DNA of 64,000 bases, from the NCBI RefSeq assembly GCF_947488715.1, contig NZ_CANLAG010000002.1, positions 248,001 through 312,000 on the forward strand, in the 5' to 3' direction. Every line of letters begins with the position of its first letter. Positions within the stretch are counted from its first letter, which is position 1. A model generated the notes under the pieces. The model was given only the letters and a program-made list of their open reading frames with translations, ran no database searches and was not told where the DNA came from. The stretch comes from an uncultured Tateyamaria sp. GTDB taxonomy: Bacteria; Pseudomonadota; Alphaproteobacteria; Rhodobacterales; Rhodobacteraceae. The position numbers were made by a program, and so were the translations under genes. Positions 19,492 to 29,600 of the stretch are shown in pieces.

Positions 19492-21651
19492 TCATGCAAA
19501 GGTGTTTTCAAAACTCGACCGGTAGAGTGTCGACAGTTCGGCCAGGGGGGCCGAGCTGTTGCCCATCCAGACGGTGTCGCCGGAGAATTTGCCCACGGAG
19601 ACAATTGGCACGTCGGCCTGGCCTGCCGCGATCATCAGTGCCTCGGCCTTGTCAAAGCTGCAGGCCACGAGGTAGCGGGCCTGATCCTCGCCAAAGAAGC
19701 TGCCCATTTCGCTGGCGTCGATCCAGACGCCTACGCCTGCGGCCTCGGCCAATTCGAATGCGGCCAGTGCAAGGCCGCCATCGCTGAGGTCGGTACAGGC
19801 GTTGATCAGGTGGCGATTGGCGCGGATGAACTCGCCATTGCGTTTTTCCGCGTCGAGATCGACATGGGGGGCGTCACCATCTGTCCGGCCAAAGACTTCG
19901 GCCAGGAGCGCGGATTGGCCCAGGTGGCCGCCACATGTGCCGATCAGGAGTGCCACATGGCCTTCGCGCACGTCCCCGGCGATGATGTCGTCGGGGTGGT
20001 CGATCAGGCCCACGGCGCCGATGGTGGGTGTGGGCAGGATGCCGGTGCCGTCGGTTTCATTGTAGAGCGAGACGTTGCCCGACACGATGGGCATGTCGAG
20101 CGCGGTGCAGGCTTGACCGATGCCGTCCAGTGCGCCGACGAACTGGCCCATGATCTCGGGCTTTTCCGGGTTGCCGAAGTTGAGGTTGTCGGTGGTGGCC
20201 AGCGGTTTGGCACCCACGGCGGTCAGGTTGCGGTAGGCTTCGGCGACGGCCTGTTTTCCGCCCATGACCGGGTTCGCCTTGACGTAGCGGGGCGTCACGT
20301 CGGAGGTGAAGGCCAGAGCCTTGTCGGTGCCGTGCACGCGCATGATACCCGCGCCCAGGCCCGGCGTGCGGGCGCTGTCGGCCATGACCATTGTGTCGTA
20401 TTGCTCAAACACCCATTGCTTCGCCGCGTAGTTGGGGCTGGCCAGCAGCGCCTTGAGCCCGTCGATGGGGTCGATGGCGGGGACGTCCGCAAGTGGCTCG
20501 GCGGCGGGGGTGGGCACCCATGGGCGGTCGTATTCAGGTGCTTCGGAGGACAGTTTGGACAGGGGCAGGTCGGCTTTGACCGTGCCGTCATGTTCGATTA
20601 TGAACCGATCGTCGGCGATGGTTTCGCCGACGATGGCAAAGTCGAGGTCCCATTTGTCGAAGACGGCTTTGGCTTCGGCCTCGAGGTCCGGGTTGAGGAC
20701 CATGAGCATGCGTTCCTGGCTCTCGCTGAGCATCATCTCGTAAGCGGTCATCTTCTCTTCGCGCACAGGGACGGCGTTGAGGTTCAGCTTGACGCCGAGG
20801 CCGCCCTTGTCGCCCATCTCGACGGCGGAACAGGTGAGGCCCGCGGCGCCCATGTCCTGGATCGAGATCACCGCGCCGGTCCGCATCAGCTCGAGCGTCG
20901 CCTCCATCAGGCGCTTTTCGGTGAAGGGGTCGCCGACCTGAACGGTGGGGCGCTTTTCCTCGATCGTGTCGTCGAATTCGGCGGAGGCCATGGTGGCACC
21001 GCCGACGCCGTCGCGGCCCGTCTTGGCGCCCAGATAGACGACGGGCATGCCGATGCCGGAGGCGGCGGAGTAGAAAATCTTGTCCGCGACTGCGAGGCCG
21101 GCGGCAAAGGCGTTCACGAGGCAGTTGCCGTTGTAGGCCGGATCAAAGCGGACTTCGCCGCCCGCGCAAGGCACGCCGAAGGCGTTGCCGTAACCGCCGA
21201 TGCCTTCGACGACGCCGTGCACGAGTTGGCGGGTCTTGGGGTGGTCCGGTTCGCCAAAGCTGAGCGCGTTCATCGAGGCGATTGGGCGCGCGCCCATGGT
21301 GAAGACGTCGCGTAGGATGCCGCCCACGCCGGTGGCGGCACCCTGGTATGGTTCGATGTAGGAGGGGTGGTTGTGCGACTCCATCTTGAAGACCACCGCC
21401 TGACCGTCGCCGATGTCGACCACGCCTGCGTTCTCACCTGGGCCGCAGATCACTTGCGGGCCTGTGGTGGGCAGCTTCTTCAGGTGCAGCTTGGAGGACT
21501 TGTAGGAACAGTGTTCGTTCCACATGGCCGAGAAAATCCCCAGCTCGGTAAAGGTCGGTTCGCGGCCTATGATGTCGAGGATGCGGTCATATTCATCCGG
21601 GCTGAGCCCGTGGCTGGCAATCAGGTCCTCGGTGATCTTTGGTTCTGGCAT
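19492..21651 (-). CDS. purL: Phosphoribosylformylglycinamidine synthase subunit PurL
   Basis: Fourth step of purine synthesis: FGAR to FGAM using ATP and ammonia supplied by PurQ with PurS. The 719-residue size is that of the small (PurL of PurLQS) form. Visible motifs include [11 protein letters not shown] (about 44-54), [10 protein letters not shown] (about 87-96) and GGEVRFDP, plus the second half-domain [10 protein letters not shown]. The ribosome site region is followed upstream by 327 bp without a gene (21652-21978). purQ and purS are not in the window. Confidence 0.97.
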   Translation of the reverse strand: MPEPKITEDLIASHGLSPDEYDRILDIIGREPTFTELGIFSAMWNEHCSYKSSKLHLKKLPTTGPQVICGPGENAGVVDIGDGQAVVFKMESHNHPSYIEPYQGAATGVGGILRDVFTMGARPIASMNALSFGEPDHPKTRQLVHGVVEGIGGYGNAFGVPCAGGEVRFDPAYNGNCLVNAFAAGLAVADKIFYSAASGIGMPVVYLGAKTGRDGVGGATMASAEFDDTIEEKRPTVQVGDPFTEKRLMEATLELMRTGAVISIQDMGAAGLTCSAVEMGDKGGLGVKLNLNAVPVREEKMTAYEMMLSESQERMLMVLNPDLEAEAKAVFDKWDLDFAIVGETIADDRFIIEHDGTVKADLPLSKLSSEAPEYDRPWVPTPAAEPLADVPAIDPIDGLKALLASPNYAAKQWVFEQYDTMVMADSARTPGLGAGIMRVHGTDKALAFTSDVTPRYVKANPVMGGKQAVAEAYRNLTAVGAKPLATTDNLNFGNPEKPEIMGQFVGALDGIGQACTALDMPIVSGNVSLYNETDGTGILPTPTIGAVGLIDHPDDIIAGDVREGHVALLIGTCGGHLGQSALLAEVFGRTDGDAPHVDLDAEKRNGEFIRANRHLINACTDLSDGGLALAAFELAEAAGVGVWIDASEMGSFFGEDQARYLVACSFDKAEALMIAAGQADVPIVSVGKFSGDTVWMGNSSAPLAELSTLYRSSFENTFA

Positions 21652-21978
21652 GGTGTCCCCCGTCCGTTGCGGCGCGTTTTAGGCCAAGGGCGGGGCGGGG
21701 GAAAGTGGGGAAACGACAAAGGCGGCAGCCTGTCCCCGCGGGGACACCGCGTGCGCCGGGGTCACGCAAAATCAATGCCTATATATTCCGCGCCTTGTTT
21801 CGGGGGCTTGGACCAGCGCACGCCGCCCCAACCCTTTCTAAGGGATTTGCGCGCATGCTGAGCGCCGAAGGGGTGCAAGGGGCCGCATGCCGTGTCCCCG
21901 GCCCACAAAAAAGGCCACCCTGCGGGATGCAGGATGGCCCTTGTCGTCCGATGTCGGCACAGGGGCCGACCGGTGGTC
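21652..21978. other. Gene-free stretch upstream of purL
   Basis: Holds the terminator of the PRC-barrel gene (21907-21942) and presumably the purL promoter on the minus strand. I see no ORF with coding character and no recognisable purine riboswitch core. Confidence 0.5.
21907..21942 (-). terminator. Rho-independent terminator of the 21979-22377 gene
   Basis: On the minus strand GGCCATCCTGC and GCAGGGTGGCC form an 11-bp stem with one non-Watson-Crick position and a short loop, followed by TTTTTT. It lies about 36 bp past the stop codon. Confidence 0.75.
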
Positions 21979-22377
21979 TTAGAAGTCGACCTTGACCGCG
22001 CCGCCAACGGCACCGCGTGCGGCATAGAGCTCTTCTTGGCTGGCGTTCAGTGCCACGGCACCGTCCAGCACAGTCACGTTGGCCGGATCAATGGTCAGAT
22101 CCATGGTGTCACCTTGGAACAGCAGGTCCGCTTCGAGGTCGACCTTGACGTGGGCGCGGCCCTCGTCGGTCACCTTGAATTCCTCGATGGTGCCCAGCAG
22201 TTCGCCTTCGCGTGTCACGATCTGGTCACCGGTGATGGCGCCGATCACAGCCACGGTGTCGGTTTCGCCCGCCAGCGTGTTCGATGCGTCGAACGTATAG
22301 CCGGTGTTGGCCAGCAGAGGCGTCGCAGCCAGTGTCAGGGCGGTCGAAGCGATCAGTGCGGATTTGCGCAGTGTCAT
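21979..22377 (-). CDS. Small secreted PRC-barrel-like protein
   Basis: A 132-residue protein. ATG 22377 is chosen over an upstream in-frame ATG because AAAGGAAAACAAC gives a well-spaced ribosome site. A clear signal peptide (TLRKSALIASTALTLAAT, cleavage near LLANT) leaves a mature domain of about 108 residues with GELLGTIEEFKV and a final ALNASQEEL, the strand pattern of PRC-barrel domains. Probably periplasmic; function unknown. Has its own terminator. A weakly similar gene lies 150 bp upstream, suggesting an ancient tandem duplication. Confidence 0.7.
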   Translation of the reverse strand: MTLRKSALIASTALTLAATPLLANTGYTFDASNTLAGETDTVAVIGAITGDQIVTREGELLGTIEEFKVTDEGRAHVKVDLEADLLFQGDTMDLTIDPANVTVLDGAVALNASQEELYAARGAVGGAVKVDF

Positions 22378-22529
22378 GTTGTTTTCCTTTCGTTTCATAC
22401 GTTGTGTTTCGTATGGTCAAGGAACGCCGCCGTGCGCATTTGGTTTCAAATAAACCCCAAGAAAAATACATGAATTTGCCCGGAACCAATCGCGTGCGTC
22501 TGCGTTTGCGGCGGTTCCGGGCGGATGCG

Positions 22530-22913
22530 TCAGTTCAGCAGCAGGATGGTGATAGGCGAGCTGTCATCGGTGAAGGATTTGTTCGCCTTGACGCGCACGC
22601 GCTGGGTGTCCGCGTCCATCACCAGTTGATTGCCCCGCAGCGTCAGAAGGTCGGTGCGGGTGGTAACGACAATGTCCTTGCCGCCGGTGCGGCGAAAGAT
22701 GTTGCCGCCGCGCGAGCGGACAAAGATGCGCGCGCGGTCGCCCTGAAAGCTGATGCCGTCCATTGTGCCCAAAACCGAGCCGTCAGAGGCGAGCACGGGG
22801 TATTTGACCCGTTGGTTGAGGGTGTCCACATCAGCGGGCGACAGGTCGGCCTGAGCGGTGGTGGCAGCGGTGAAGGCCAGAGTGAGGGCAGTCATGAGTG
22901 TGGCGTAGTTCAT
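22530..22913 (-). CDS. Small secreted PRC-barrel-like protein, second copy
   Basis: A 127-residue protein with a signal peptide (cleavage likely at TTAQA-DL, about residue 22) and a mature domain with YPVLASDGSVLGTMDGISF and a strand-rich C-terminus ending IVVTTRTDLLTL...NQLVM. The pattern matches its downstream neighbour and PRC-barrel proteins. GGAGACCACC precedes the ATG. Probably periplasmic; role unknown. Confidence 0.65.
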   Translation of the reverse strand: MNYATLMTALTLAFTAATTAQADLSPADVDTLNQRVKYPVLASDGSVLGTMDGISFQGDRARIFVRSRGGNIFRRTGGKDIVVTTRTDLLTLRGNQLVMDADTQRVRVKANKSFTDDSSPITILLLN

Positions 22914-23010
22914 GGTGGTCTCCGATTTTGTTACGGTGCCTGAACAACACGTGGCGCGCGCATCCCAATTGGAAAGCGCGCGTCACGTTGTTGTGTGTGG
23001 CCCGTGTCGG

Positions 23011-25296
23011 TCAGTCGCCGGGCGCATCGCCTTTGGGGGCTGCGGGGGCCATGTCCTGTGCGGCCTGGGTGGCGGCGGCTGCGATGGCCTGTTTGTCGTC
23101 CTCTGACAGGGATTGGGTGTCGTCGCGACCGGGCAGGGCCACGCGCACCTCGCGGCGGGCGAACTCGAGGCCGTTTTCCTCGAACGCCTTGTTCACCCGG
23201 TTGTAGATTTCCTTGCGCAGGGTGAACTGGGTGCCGGGTTTGGCCATGAACTTGCCCCGGATCACGATGCCGACGTCGTCAAATTCGAACACGCCCTGCG
23301 ATTTGAACGGTTGTAGGAAGTCATCCTTGTAAAGCTCGTTGGCCATCATGTCCTTGCCGATGTTCTTGAAGAGCTTGCGCACCTTTTCGGGGTCGGTGCC
23401 GAAGGGCACGGTAAAGCGCAGTTTCATGATCACCCAGTCGCGGGAGAAGTTGGTGATCTTGGGTATCTCACCGTAGGGCAGGGTGTGGACCGGCCCTTTG
23501 TGGTGGCGCAGCTGCATCGACCGGATCGAGATTTTCTCGACCGTGCCCATGGTGCCTTCGACTTCGACGTACTCGCCGGTGCGGAAGGCGTCGTCGATGA
23601 GAAAGAAGATGCCGGAGACAACATCTGTGACCAGTTTCTGGGCGCCAAAGCCGATGGCCAGACCGACGATACCGGCACCAGCCAGCAGCGGGGTGGTGTC
23701 GACGCCGATATTGCCGAGGCCCAGCAGCAGGAACACCACGACGATTGCCGCGCGTGACACGCCGAGGATCAGGGGCAGCACCGTGGACAGGCGCGAGCCA
23801 CCCGCGCCGCCACCGTCACCGCCGCCCATTTCCTCGCTTTCGAGGTCATAGCCTGCGGCGGTCTGTTCGGCGGCGAGTTTGCGGTTGATCCAGAGAGAGA
23901 CGACTTCGTAGACCAGATAACCCACGGACAGGATCATCAGGAATTCGATGATGTGCCCGGCAAAGCGTTCGCCCACGCCCGCCGACGCGATGCTGGTAGG
24001 GTCCATCCCCCAGAAGCCCGCGATGGTCAGCAGGACGATGCCAAAGACGATCACACGGCCGATGCGGATATAGGACCGTTTGGTGGAGGCATAGGCGCGT
24101 TCGGCGATGGGCCCTTCGCCGGTCATGGGGGGCGCGAGGTGGCGCACAAGGCCCCGGATCAGCGTGTCCATAGCTGGGGCAAAGAGCAGGAGGCCCATGG
24201 TCTTGTAATGGGGCGATCCGGCCAGCAGTTGGAAGTTGCCTGTGGAAACCACGATGTTGACGATCCACCATGTGCCCAGTGCGACAACCACGCCGAAATA
24301 AGGGAAGGCGCGGGCGATGCGGTCTTCGACCGGGCTCACGTCGGGGTCGGCCCCGCGCATCATCATCACGGAGGCCTCGCGGTAGCGCCAGATGACGATG
24401 GCCGCATAGAGGTGAATGCCGAGGTTGAGCCAGAAGCCCAGCCGGGTTTCGCCCATGGGCACGCCGTTGGCGGCGTTGAAGCGGATGATGAAGGTCGAGA
24501 ACCCGACGAGGAAGACGAACCAGAACATGTGGAACACCATCGCGCGTGCGGTAGCGTCGGTGGCGTGCACGATCCGGTAGGCCGGGTTGTTGGGGGCCAT
24601 AAGAAAGCGCGACACGGCCACCGCCAGCCGTGGCAGGCCGATGAGCAGCGGGCCAACGGTGCCGAGGAACGGGCGGTAGAACGGGGGCACGACATTATAG
24701 GTGATCAAGAACGCCACCCCGACAAAGACGCCCACCGCGCCGATTTCGCTGGTCAGGCGTTTGGCCAGCAGGAACAGGTTTTGGCGCAGGGTCGCGTCCT
24801 GCGGCATCTCCTTGGGCAGTATCAGCCACCCACGGGTGATGCGACGGAAGAGCAGTTCGGCCGCAAGCCCGCCCGCGATGGAGAGGAGGAGGTAGCCAAA
24901 GAGCCGCGCCAGCCCGTCCGCGCCGAGGAAGTTGCCGAAGTTGGAAAATGCTTTGGCCTGACTGGTGAAGAGGATAGGCAGGCGTTCGATCGATACTGAG
25001 ATGGTGGAGAACGCGCCAGCCGTGGCGTGGTACCATAGCTGCGAGGCGTCTTCTTCGAGCTTGTCTTCGCTGGCCTGGGTATTGAGTTGGTCCAGCAGCA
25101 GGTCGCGCACCTGCGTGTCACTGAGCCGCGAGATCAGGGCATTTGCCGCCTCGGGGGTCAGCGGATCGGGCAGGGTGACAGACGCGTCCGCCTCGGCTGT
25201 GCCGGTGTTGACCAGCGATTGTGCCTGTGCCTGGACGGGCAGCATAAGCGCCAAAAACGCGATCAAAAGACATGCAGATCTAAGTACTGACAACAC
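23011..25296 (-). CDS. MscS-family mechanosensitive ion channel, large form
   Basis: A 761-residue membrane protein from GTG 25296, chosen because GGGGGGG lies just upstream and the first 26 residues form a good signal peptide (cleavage after VQAQA). The frame stays open upstream without domain content. A periplasmic helical region (about 27-170) is followed by roughly ten TM helices and the MscS core near residues 540-720: GLAIGFGAQKLVTDVVSG pore helix and the EYVEVEGTMGTVEKI beta domain. Such channels release solutes on osmotic downshift. The C-terminal tail is Ala/Pro-rich. Confidence 0.88.
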   Translation of the reverse strand: MLSVLRSACLLIAFLALMLPVQAQAQSLVNTGTAEADASVTLPDPLTPEAANALISRLSDTQVRDLLLDQLNTQASEDKLEEDASQLWYHATAGAFSTISVSIERLPILFTSQAKAFSNFGNFLGADGLARLFGYLLLSIAGGLAAELLFRRITRGWLILPKEMPQDATLRQNLFLLAKRLTSEIGAVGVFVGVAFLITYNVVPPFYRPFLGTVGPLLIGLPRLAVAVSRFLMAPNNPAYRIVHATDATARAMVFHMFWFVFLVGFSTFIIRFNAANGVPMGETRLGFWLNLGIHLYAAIVIWRYREASVMMMRGADPDVSPVEDRIARAFPYFGVVVALGTWWIVNIVVSTGNFQLLAGSPHYKTMGLLLFAPAMDTLIRGLVRHLAPPMTGEGPIAERAYASTKRSYIRIGRVIVFGIVLLTIAGFWGMDPTSIASAGVGERFAGHIIEFLMILSVGYLVYEVVSLWINRKLAAEQTAAGYDLESEEMGGGDGGGAGGSRLSTVLPLILGVSRAAIVVVFLLLGLGNIGVDTTPLLAGAGIVGLAIGFGAQKLVTDVVSGIFFLIDDAFRTGEYVEVEGTMGTVEKISIRSMQLRHHKGPVHTLPYGEIPKITNFSRDWVIMKLRFTVPFGTDPEKVRKLFKNIGKDMMANELYKDDFLQPFKSQGVFEFDDVGIVIRGKFMAKPGTQFTLRKEIYNRVNKAFEENGLEFARREVRVALPGRDDTQSLSEDDKQAIAAAATQAAQDMAPAAPKGDAPGD

Positions 25297-25404
25297 GGTA
25301 CCCCCCCGGAACCCTTGTTTAACGCTGACACTGACCAATTCCGTCGCGCAGCCGCAAGTTTTTTCGGCACATGCACCGGGCAGATGTGCGCAGAGGAGGC
25401 AGAT

Positions 25405-25500
25405 GGGCAAAAAAAAGGCCGAGCGCGAAGCTCGGCCAAGTCCAACAGGGAGGTATGAAGATGACGCGTATGCGCCATGTCTCTTCAAGAGGCGAGGTAG
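25405..25500 (-). ncRNA. Candidate small RNA ending in a strong terminator
   Basis: Between mscS-like and lysR genes, the minus strand shows a possible promoter (TTGATC, 17 bp, TACCTC) and then about 90 nt ending in the terminator at 25409-25437. The transcript would contain CATACCTCCCTG, complementary to a ribosome binding site, as in the CCUCC-type small RNAs known from Rhodobacter. On the plus strand the same DNA reads GGGAGG seven bases before ATG 25461, opening a 49-codon frame to 25610, so a small protein is the alternative. The terminator favours the minus strand; it could also simply end lysR. Confidence 0.3.
25409..25437 (-). terminator. Strong rho-independent terminator
   Basis: On the minus strand a perfect 8-bp stem GGCCGAGC-TTCGC-GCTCGGCC is followed by eight T residues. 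It ends either lysR transcription or the candidate small RNA. Confidence 0.85.
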
Positions 25501-25552
25501 GGGTGGAATTGCCACCGATCAAGGCACTTTTTGAACCCGGCGTGGCATGGCC

Positions 25553-25573
25553 GCTATGCATTTTTTGCATAGC
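25553..25573. promoter_or_regulatory. Perfect palindrome abutting the lysR stop codon
   Basis: GCTATGCA (25553-25560) and TGCATAGC (25566-25573) flank TTTTT; the repeat touches the LysR TGA at 25574-25576. There is no T-tract after it on the minus strand, so it is not an obvious terminator. TATGCA recurs twice upstream of the divergent oxidoreductase (26591, 26631). Confidence 0.4.
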
Positions 25574-26488
25574 TCAGTGTTTTTCTTTATCTCTCAACAT
25601 CTTGCGGTAGGCGATGATTTCTTCCTGCACAAAGTCGCGGAAGGCGGCAATCCGCTTGGAGTGCCGGAGTTCTTCTGGGTATGCCAAAAAAACAGGCACA
25701 TCGGCGGATTCGATGTCTGGCAGCACCCGAACGAGTCGCGGATCATCGAGGCTGACATAGTCAGGCAGAATCCCCAGACCCAAGTCCTGTAGCACCGCTT
25801 GCAGCACACCAAAGTAGTTGTTCACCGTCAGCAGGGATTTGATGTCATAGGTCAACAGGTGCTGCACAAGGCTGGAGCCTGCGCCGACCTGGGCCGCGTT
25901 CACGTTCTGACAGATCAGGCGGTGATCCTTGAGGTCATCCGTGTCCTCGGGTAGGCCGTTGGCATCCAGATAGGCGCGGGTGGCGAAGACCTGCATCTTG
26001 ACCGTCATCAGCCGTTTGCGGATCAGGTCCGCCTGGCTGGGTTCCTTCATGCGGATGGCCACGTCGGCCTCGCGCATGGGCAGGTCGAGCACGCGTTCCT
26101 CGAGCATCAAATCGACGCGCAGATCGGGGTATTGTTCATAAAGCTTTACCAGCCGGGGCGCGAGCCACAGCGTGCCAAAGCCTATGGTCGTGGTTACCCG
26201 CAGGTCGCCGAACGCTTCTTCTTCGCTGTCGCGGATGCGGGCGCTGGCGGTGTCGAGCCGTTTGTTCATCGCGGTGGTCGCGTCAAACAGCAGTTCGCCC
26301 TGTTCGGTAAGGATCAGGCCGCGTGCGTGGCGGTGAAACAGCGTGGCGCTGAGCGATTCCTCAAGCCCGCGGATCTGGCGTGAGACGGCGGATTGGCTGA
26401 GGTTCAGCTTGTCCCCGGCGTGGGTCAAACTGCCCGCATCCGCGACCGCGTGAAAAATCCGTAACTTGTCCCAGTCCATCAGCACCAC
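25574..26488 (-). CDS. LysR-family transcriptional regulator
   Basis: A 304-residue LysR protein: an N-terminal winged helix-turn-helix (WDKLRIFHAVADAGSLTHAGDKLNLSQSAVSRQI region, about 5-40) and a periplasmic-binding-like effector domain (about 90-300). It is divergent from the indolepyruvate ferredoxin oxidoreductase gene, the classic arrangement for a LysR regulator and its target. Operator-like repeats lie in the 176-bp gap. Effector unknown; an aromatic amino acid or keto acid would fit the neighbour. Confidence 0.9.
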   Translation of the reverse strand: MVLMDWDKLRIFHAVADAGSLTHAGDKLNLSQSAVSRQIRGLEESLSATLFHRHARGLILTEQGELLFDATTAMNKRLDTASARIRDSEEEAFGDLRVTTTIGFGTLWLAPRLVKLYEQYPDLRVDLMLEERVLDLPMREADVAIRMKEPSQADLIRKRLMTVKMQVFATRAYLDANGLPEDTDDLKDHRLICQNVNAAQVGAGSSLVQHLLTYDIKSLLTVNNYFGVLQAVLQDLGLGILPDYVSLDDPRLVRVLPDIESADVPVFLAYPEELRHSKRIAAFRDFVQEEIIAYRKMLRDKEKH

Positions 26489-26590
26489 TTTCGCAACGTT
26501 AACGTCACATTAACCTACGTCACCCTAACCGAAATCTCCCTATTTCACAGCGCCCCGCCAAGCGGAACCGGCGAATAACGAAAATTTTCC

Positions 26591-26645
26591 TATGCAGGTC
26601 AGCATTTGTGACCTATTATCGGGTGAAAGTTATGCAAGACTGATC
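26591..26645. promoter_or_regulatory. Candidate LysR operator in the lysR/oxidoreductase gap
   Basis: A perfect inverted repeat AGGTCA (26596-26601) - 7 bp - TGACCT (26609-26614) and a TATGCA direct repeat (26591-26596 and 26631-26636) lie within 80 bp of the oxidoreductase start. LysR sites are commonly interrupted dyads of about this span. Confidence 0.45.
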
Positions 26646-26664
26646 ACGGCAGGGGAGGCCAGCG

Positions 26665-29600
26665 ATGAGCACGCAGAAGATTTCCTTGAACGACCGCTAC
26701 GATTTGGACAAAAGCCCGGTTCTTTTGAACGGCACGCAGGCGCTGGTGCGGTTGATGCTGATGCAAAAGGCGCGGGATGTGGCGGCGGGGCTGAACACCG
26801 CAGGCTATGTGACGGGCTATCGCGGATCGCCTCTGGGTGCGGTCGACATGCAGATGACGCGGGCGCTGAAACAGTTGTCGGCGGCGGATGTGACATTCGA
26901 GCCGGGCTTGAACGAAGACCTGGCCGCCACCGCACTGTGGGGGGCGCAGCAGGCAGAGCTGCGCGGTGAAGGCAAGTACGACGGTGTGTTCGGTCTGTGG
27001 TACGGCAAGGGGCCAGGCGTGGACCGGTCGGGCGACGTGATGCGCCATGCCAACATGGCCGGGTCGTCGCGTCATGGTGGCGTGCTGATGGCGATGGGGG
27101 ATGACCATACCGGCGAATCCTCGACCGTTCTGCACCAGTCCGAATTTGCCATGGTTGATGCCTATATGCCGGTGGTGTCGCCCGCCGGTGTGCAGGAGAT
27201 GATGGACTACGGTCTTTATGGGATCGCGCTCAGCCGGTTTGCCGGTGTTTGGGTGGGCCTCAAGACCATGAAGGACACGGTTGAAGTCACGTCGGTGGTT
27301 GACGGTGATCCGCATCGTTTGTCCTTTGTCACGCCGGAGGGTGCGTTGCCTGAGGGAGGTTTGAACATCCGTCTGGTGGATGACCGGATTGAGCAGGAGG
27401 CGCGGCTGATTGATCACAAGCGCCATGCAGCCGAAGCCTTTGCCAATGCCAACAAGATGGACAAGCGCGTCTGGGGTAAGCCGGGGGCCAAGATCGGCTT
27501 TGTCGCGGCGGGCAAGAACTGGCTGGATCTGGTGCATGCGCTGTCGCTGCTGAATATCGATGCAGACGAGGCCGCGCGGCTGGGGATCACCACCTACAAG
27601 GTGGGGCAGACATGGCCGCTGGATATGCGTGGGTTCAGTGATTGGGCCGAAGGGCTCGACCTGATTGTGGTGGTCGAGGAAAAGCGCAAGCTGATCGAGG
27701 TGCAGATCAAGGAAGCCATTTTCGACAACCGTCAGGGGCGGCGTGTCTATGGCGGCATGAAGGACGGCGAGGTGTTTTTCAGCGCTAAGTGGGCGCTGGA
27801 CCCCGTGGAGATTGCCACCAAGCTGGGGCAGGTGTTGATCGACGAGGGGCGCAATACGGATGGCATTCAGGCGGGGATGGCGACGCTGGATGCCGCGCGT
27901 CGGTCCGACAATGCCGAAGAGATAGCGGCGCGGTTGCCCTATTTCTGTTCGGGCTGTCCGCATAATTCATCGACCAAGGTGCCGGAGGGCAGCCGGGCCT
28001 ATGCGGGCATCGGCTGTCATTTTATGGCGCAGTGGATGGACCGCGAGACGCTGGGGTTCACCCATATGGGGGCCGAGGGTGCGAACTGGATCGGGGAGGC
28101 GCCGTTTTCGACGCGCGAGCACGTGTTCCAGAACCTTGGGGACGGGACGTACAACCATTCGGGTGTGCAGGCCATTCGCGCCGCTTTGGCGGCAGGCACC
28201 AACATCACCTACAAGATCCTTTACAATGACGCTGTAGCGATGACCGGCGGGCAGGGCAACGAGGGCGGGCTTGATCCCTACCGCATCGTGAACGAGGTCC
28301 GCGCGATGGGCTGTCAGACGGTTGCGGTGGTCTATGACGACAAGGAAGACGTGGATCTGTCTCGGTTCCCGTCCGGTGTGGCCACGCATGAGCGGGCCGA
28401 GTTGCAGGCTGTGCAAGAGCAGATGGCGAAGACCCAAGGTGTGTCGGTCATTGTCTATGTACAGACCTGTGCGGCGGAGAAACGGCGGCGGCGCAAGCGC
28501 GGCACCTTCCCGGATATCGACAAGCGCGTGTTTATCAACACGGATGTCTGCGAGGGCTGTGGCGATTGCGGGGTGCAGTCGAACTGTGTCTCGATCGTGC
28601 CCACGGAGACGGAGCTGGGCCGCAAGCGGGCGATTGACCAGTCGTCCTGCAACAAGGATTTCTCCTGTGTCAAAGGGTTCTGTCCATCCTTTGTGACGCT
28701 TGAGGGCGCGCAGGTGAAGAAACAGGCGACGGCCGCGCTGGACCTGCCGGACCTGCCGATGCCGGAGCTGCCCGCGATTGACGGCACGTGGAACGTGGTG
28801 ATCACCGGGGTGGGTGGCACGGGTGTTGTGACCATCGGGGCGGTGATGGCGCAGGCCGCGCATATCGACGGCAAGGGTGCGGGCATGATGGAGATGGCGG
28901 GTCTGGCCCAGAAGGGCGGTGCGGTCCACATCCACTGCCGGTTGGCCAACGATCCGTCCGACATCAGTGCGATCCGTGTGGCGACGGGCGAGTGTGACGC
29001 GCTAATCGGCGGCGATCTGGTGGTGAGTGCCGGGGCCAAGACGCTGGGGCTGATGAGCACGGGGCGCACGGGCGCGGTTGTGAACAGCCACGAGATTATC
29101 ACCGGGGATTTCACCCGCGATACGGAGTTTGCGTTGCCGACGGATCGGCTGGGTCTCGCGCTTGAGGCGCGGTTGCGGGACCGGGTGGACATGTTCGATG
29201 CCTCCGATCTGGCCAAGGCCACGATGGGCGACAGCATCTTTTCCAACATGATGATCTTTGGCGCGGCGTGGCAGCGGGGGCTGGTGCCTCTGACCTATGA
29301 CGCGATCATGGCGGCGATTGATCTGAACGGGGCGGCGGTGGACAAGAACACCCGCGCCTTTGACATCGGGCGCTGGGCGGTGCTGCACCCCGAAGAGGCG
29401 GGGCGGACTGCCGAGCCGAAGGTCGTGCAACTGCCCAAGTCGCTGGAGGAAAAGATCGCATTCCGGGCGGACCATTTGGTCAAGTATCAGGGCAAGCGGC
29501 TGGCAAAGCGGTACCGCAAGCTGGTTGACGGGGTTGCCGATGTGGCCGTCAAGGAGGCGGTGGCCAAGGGCTATCACAAGCTGCTGGCCTATAAGGACGA

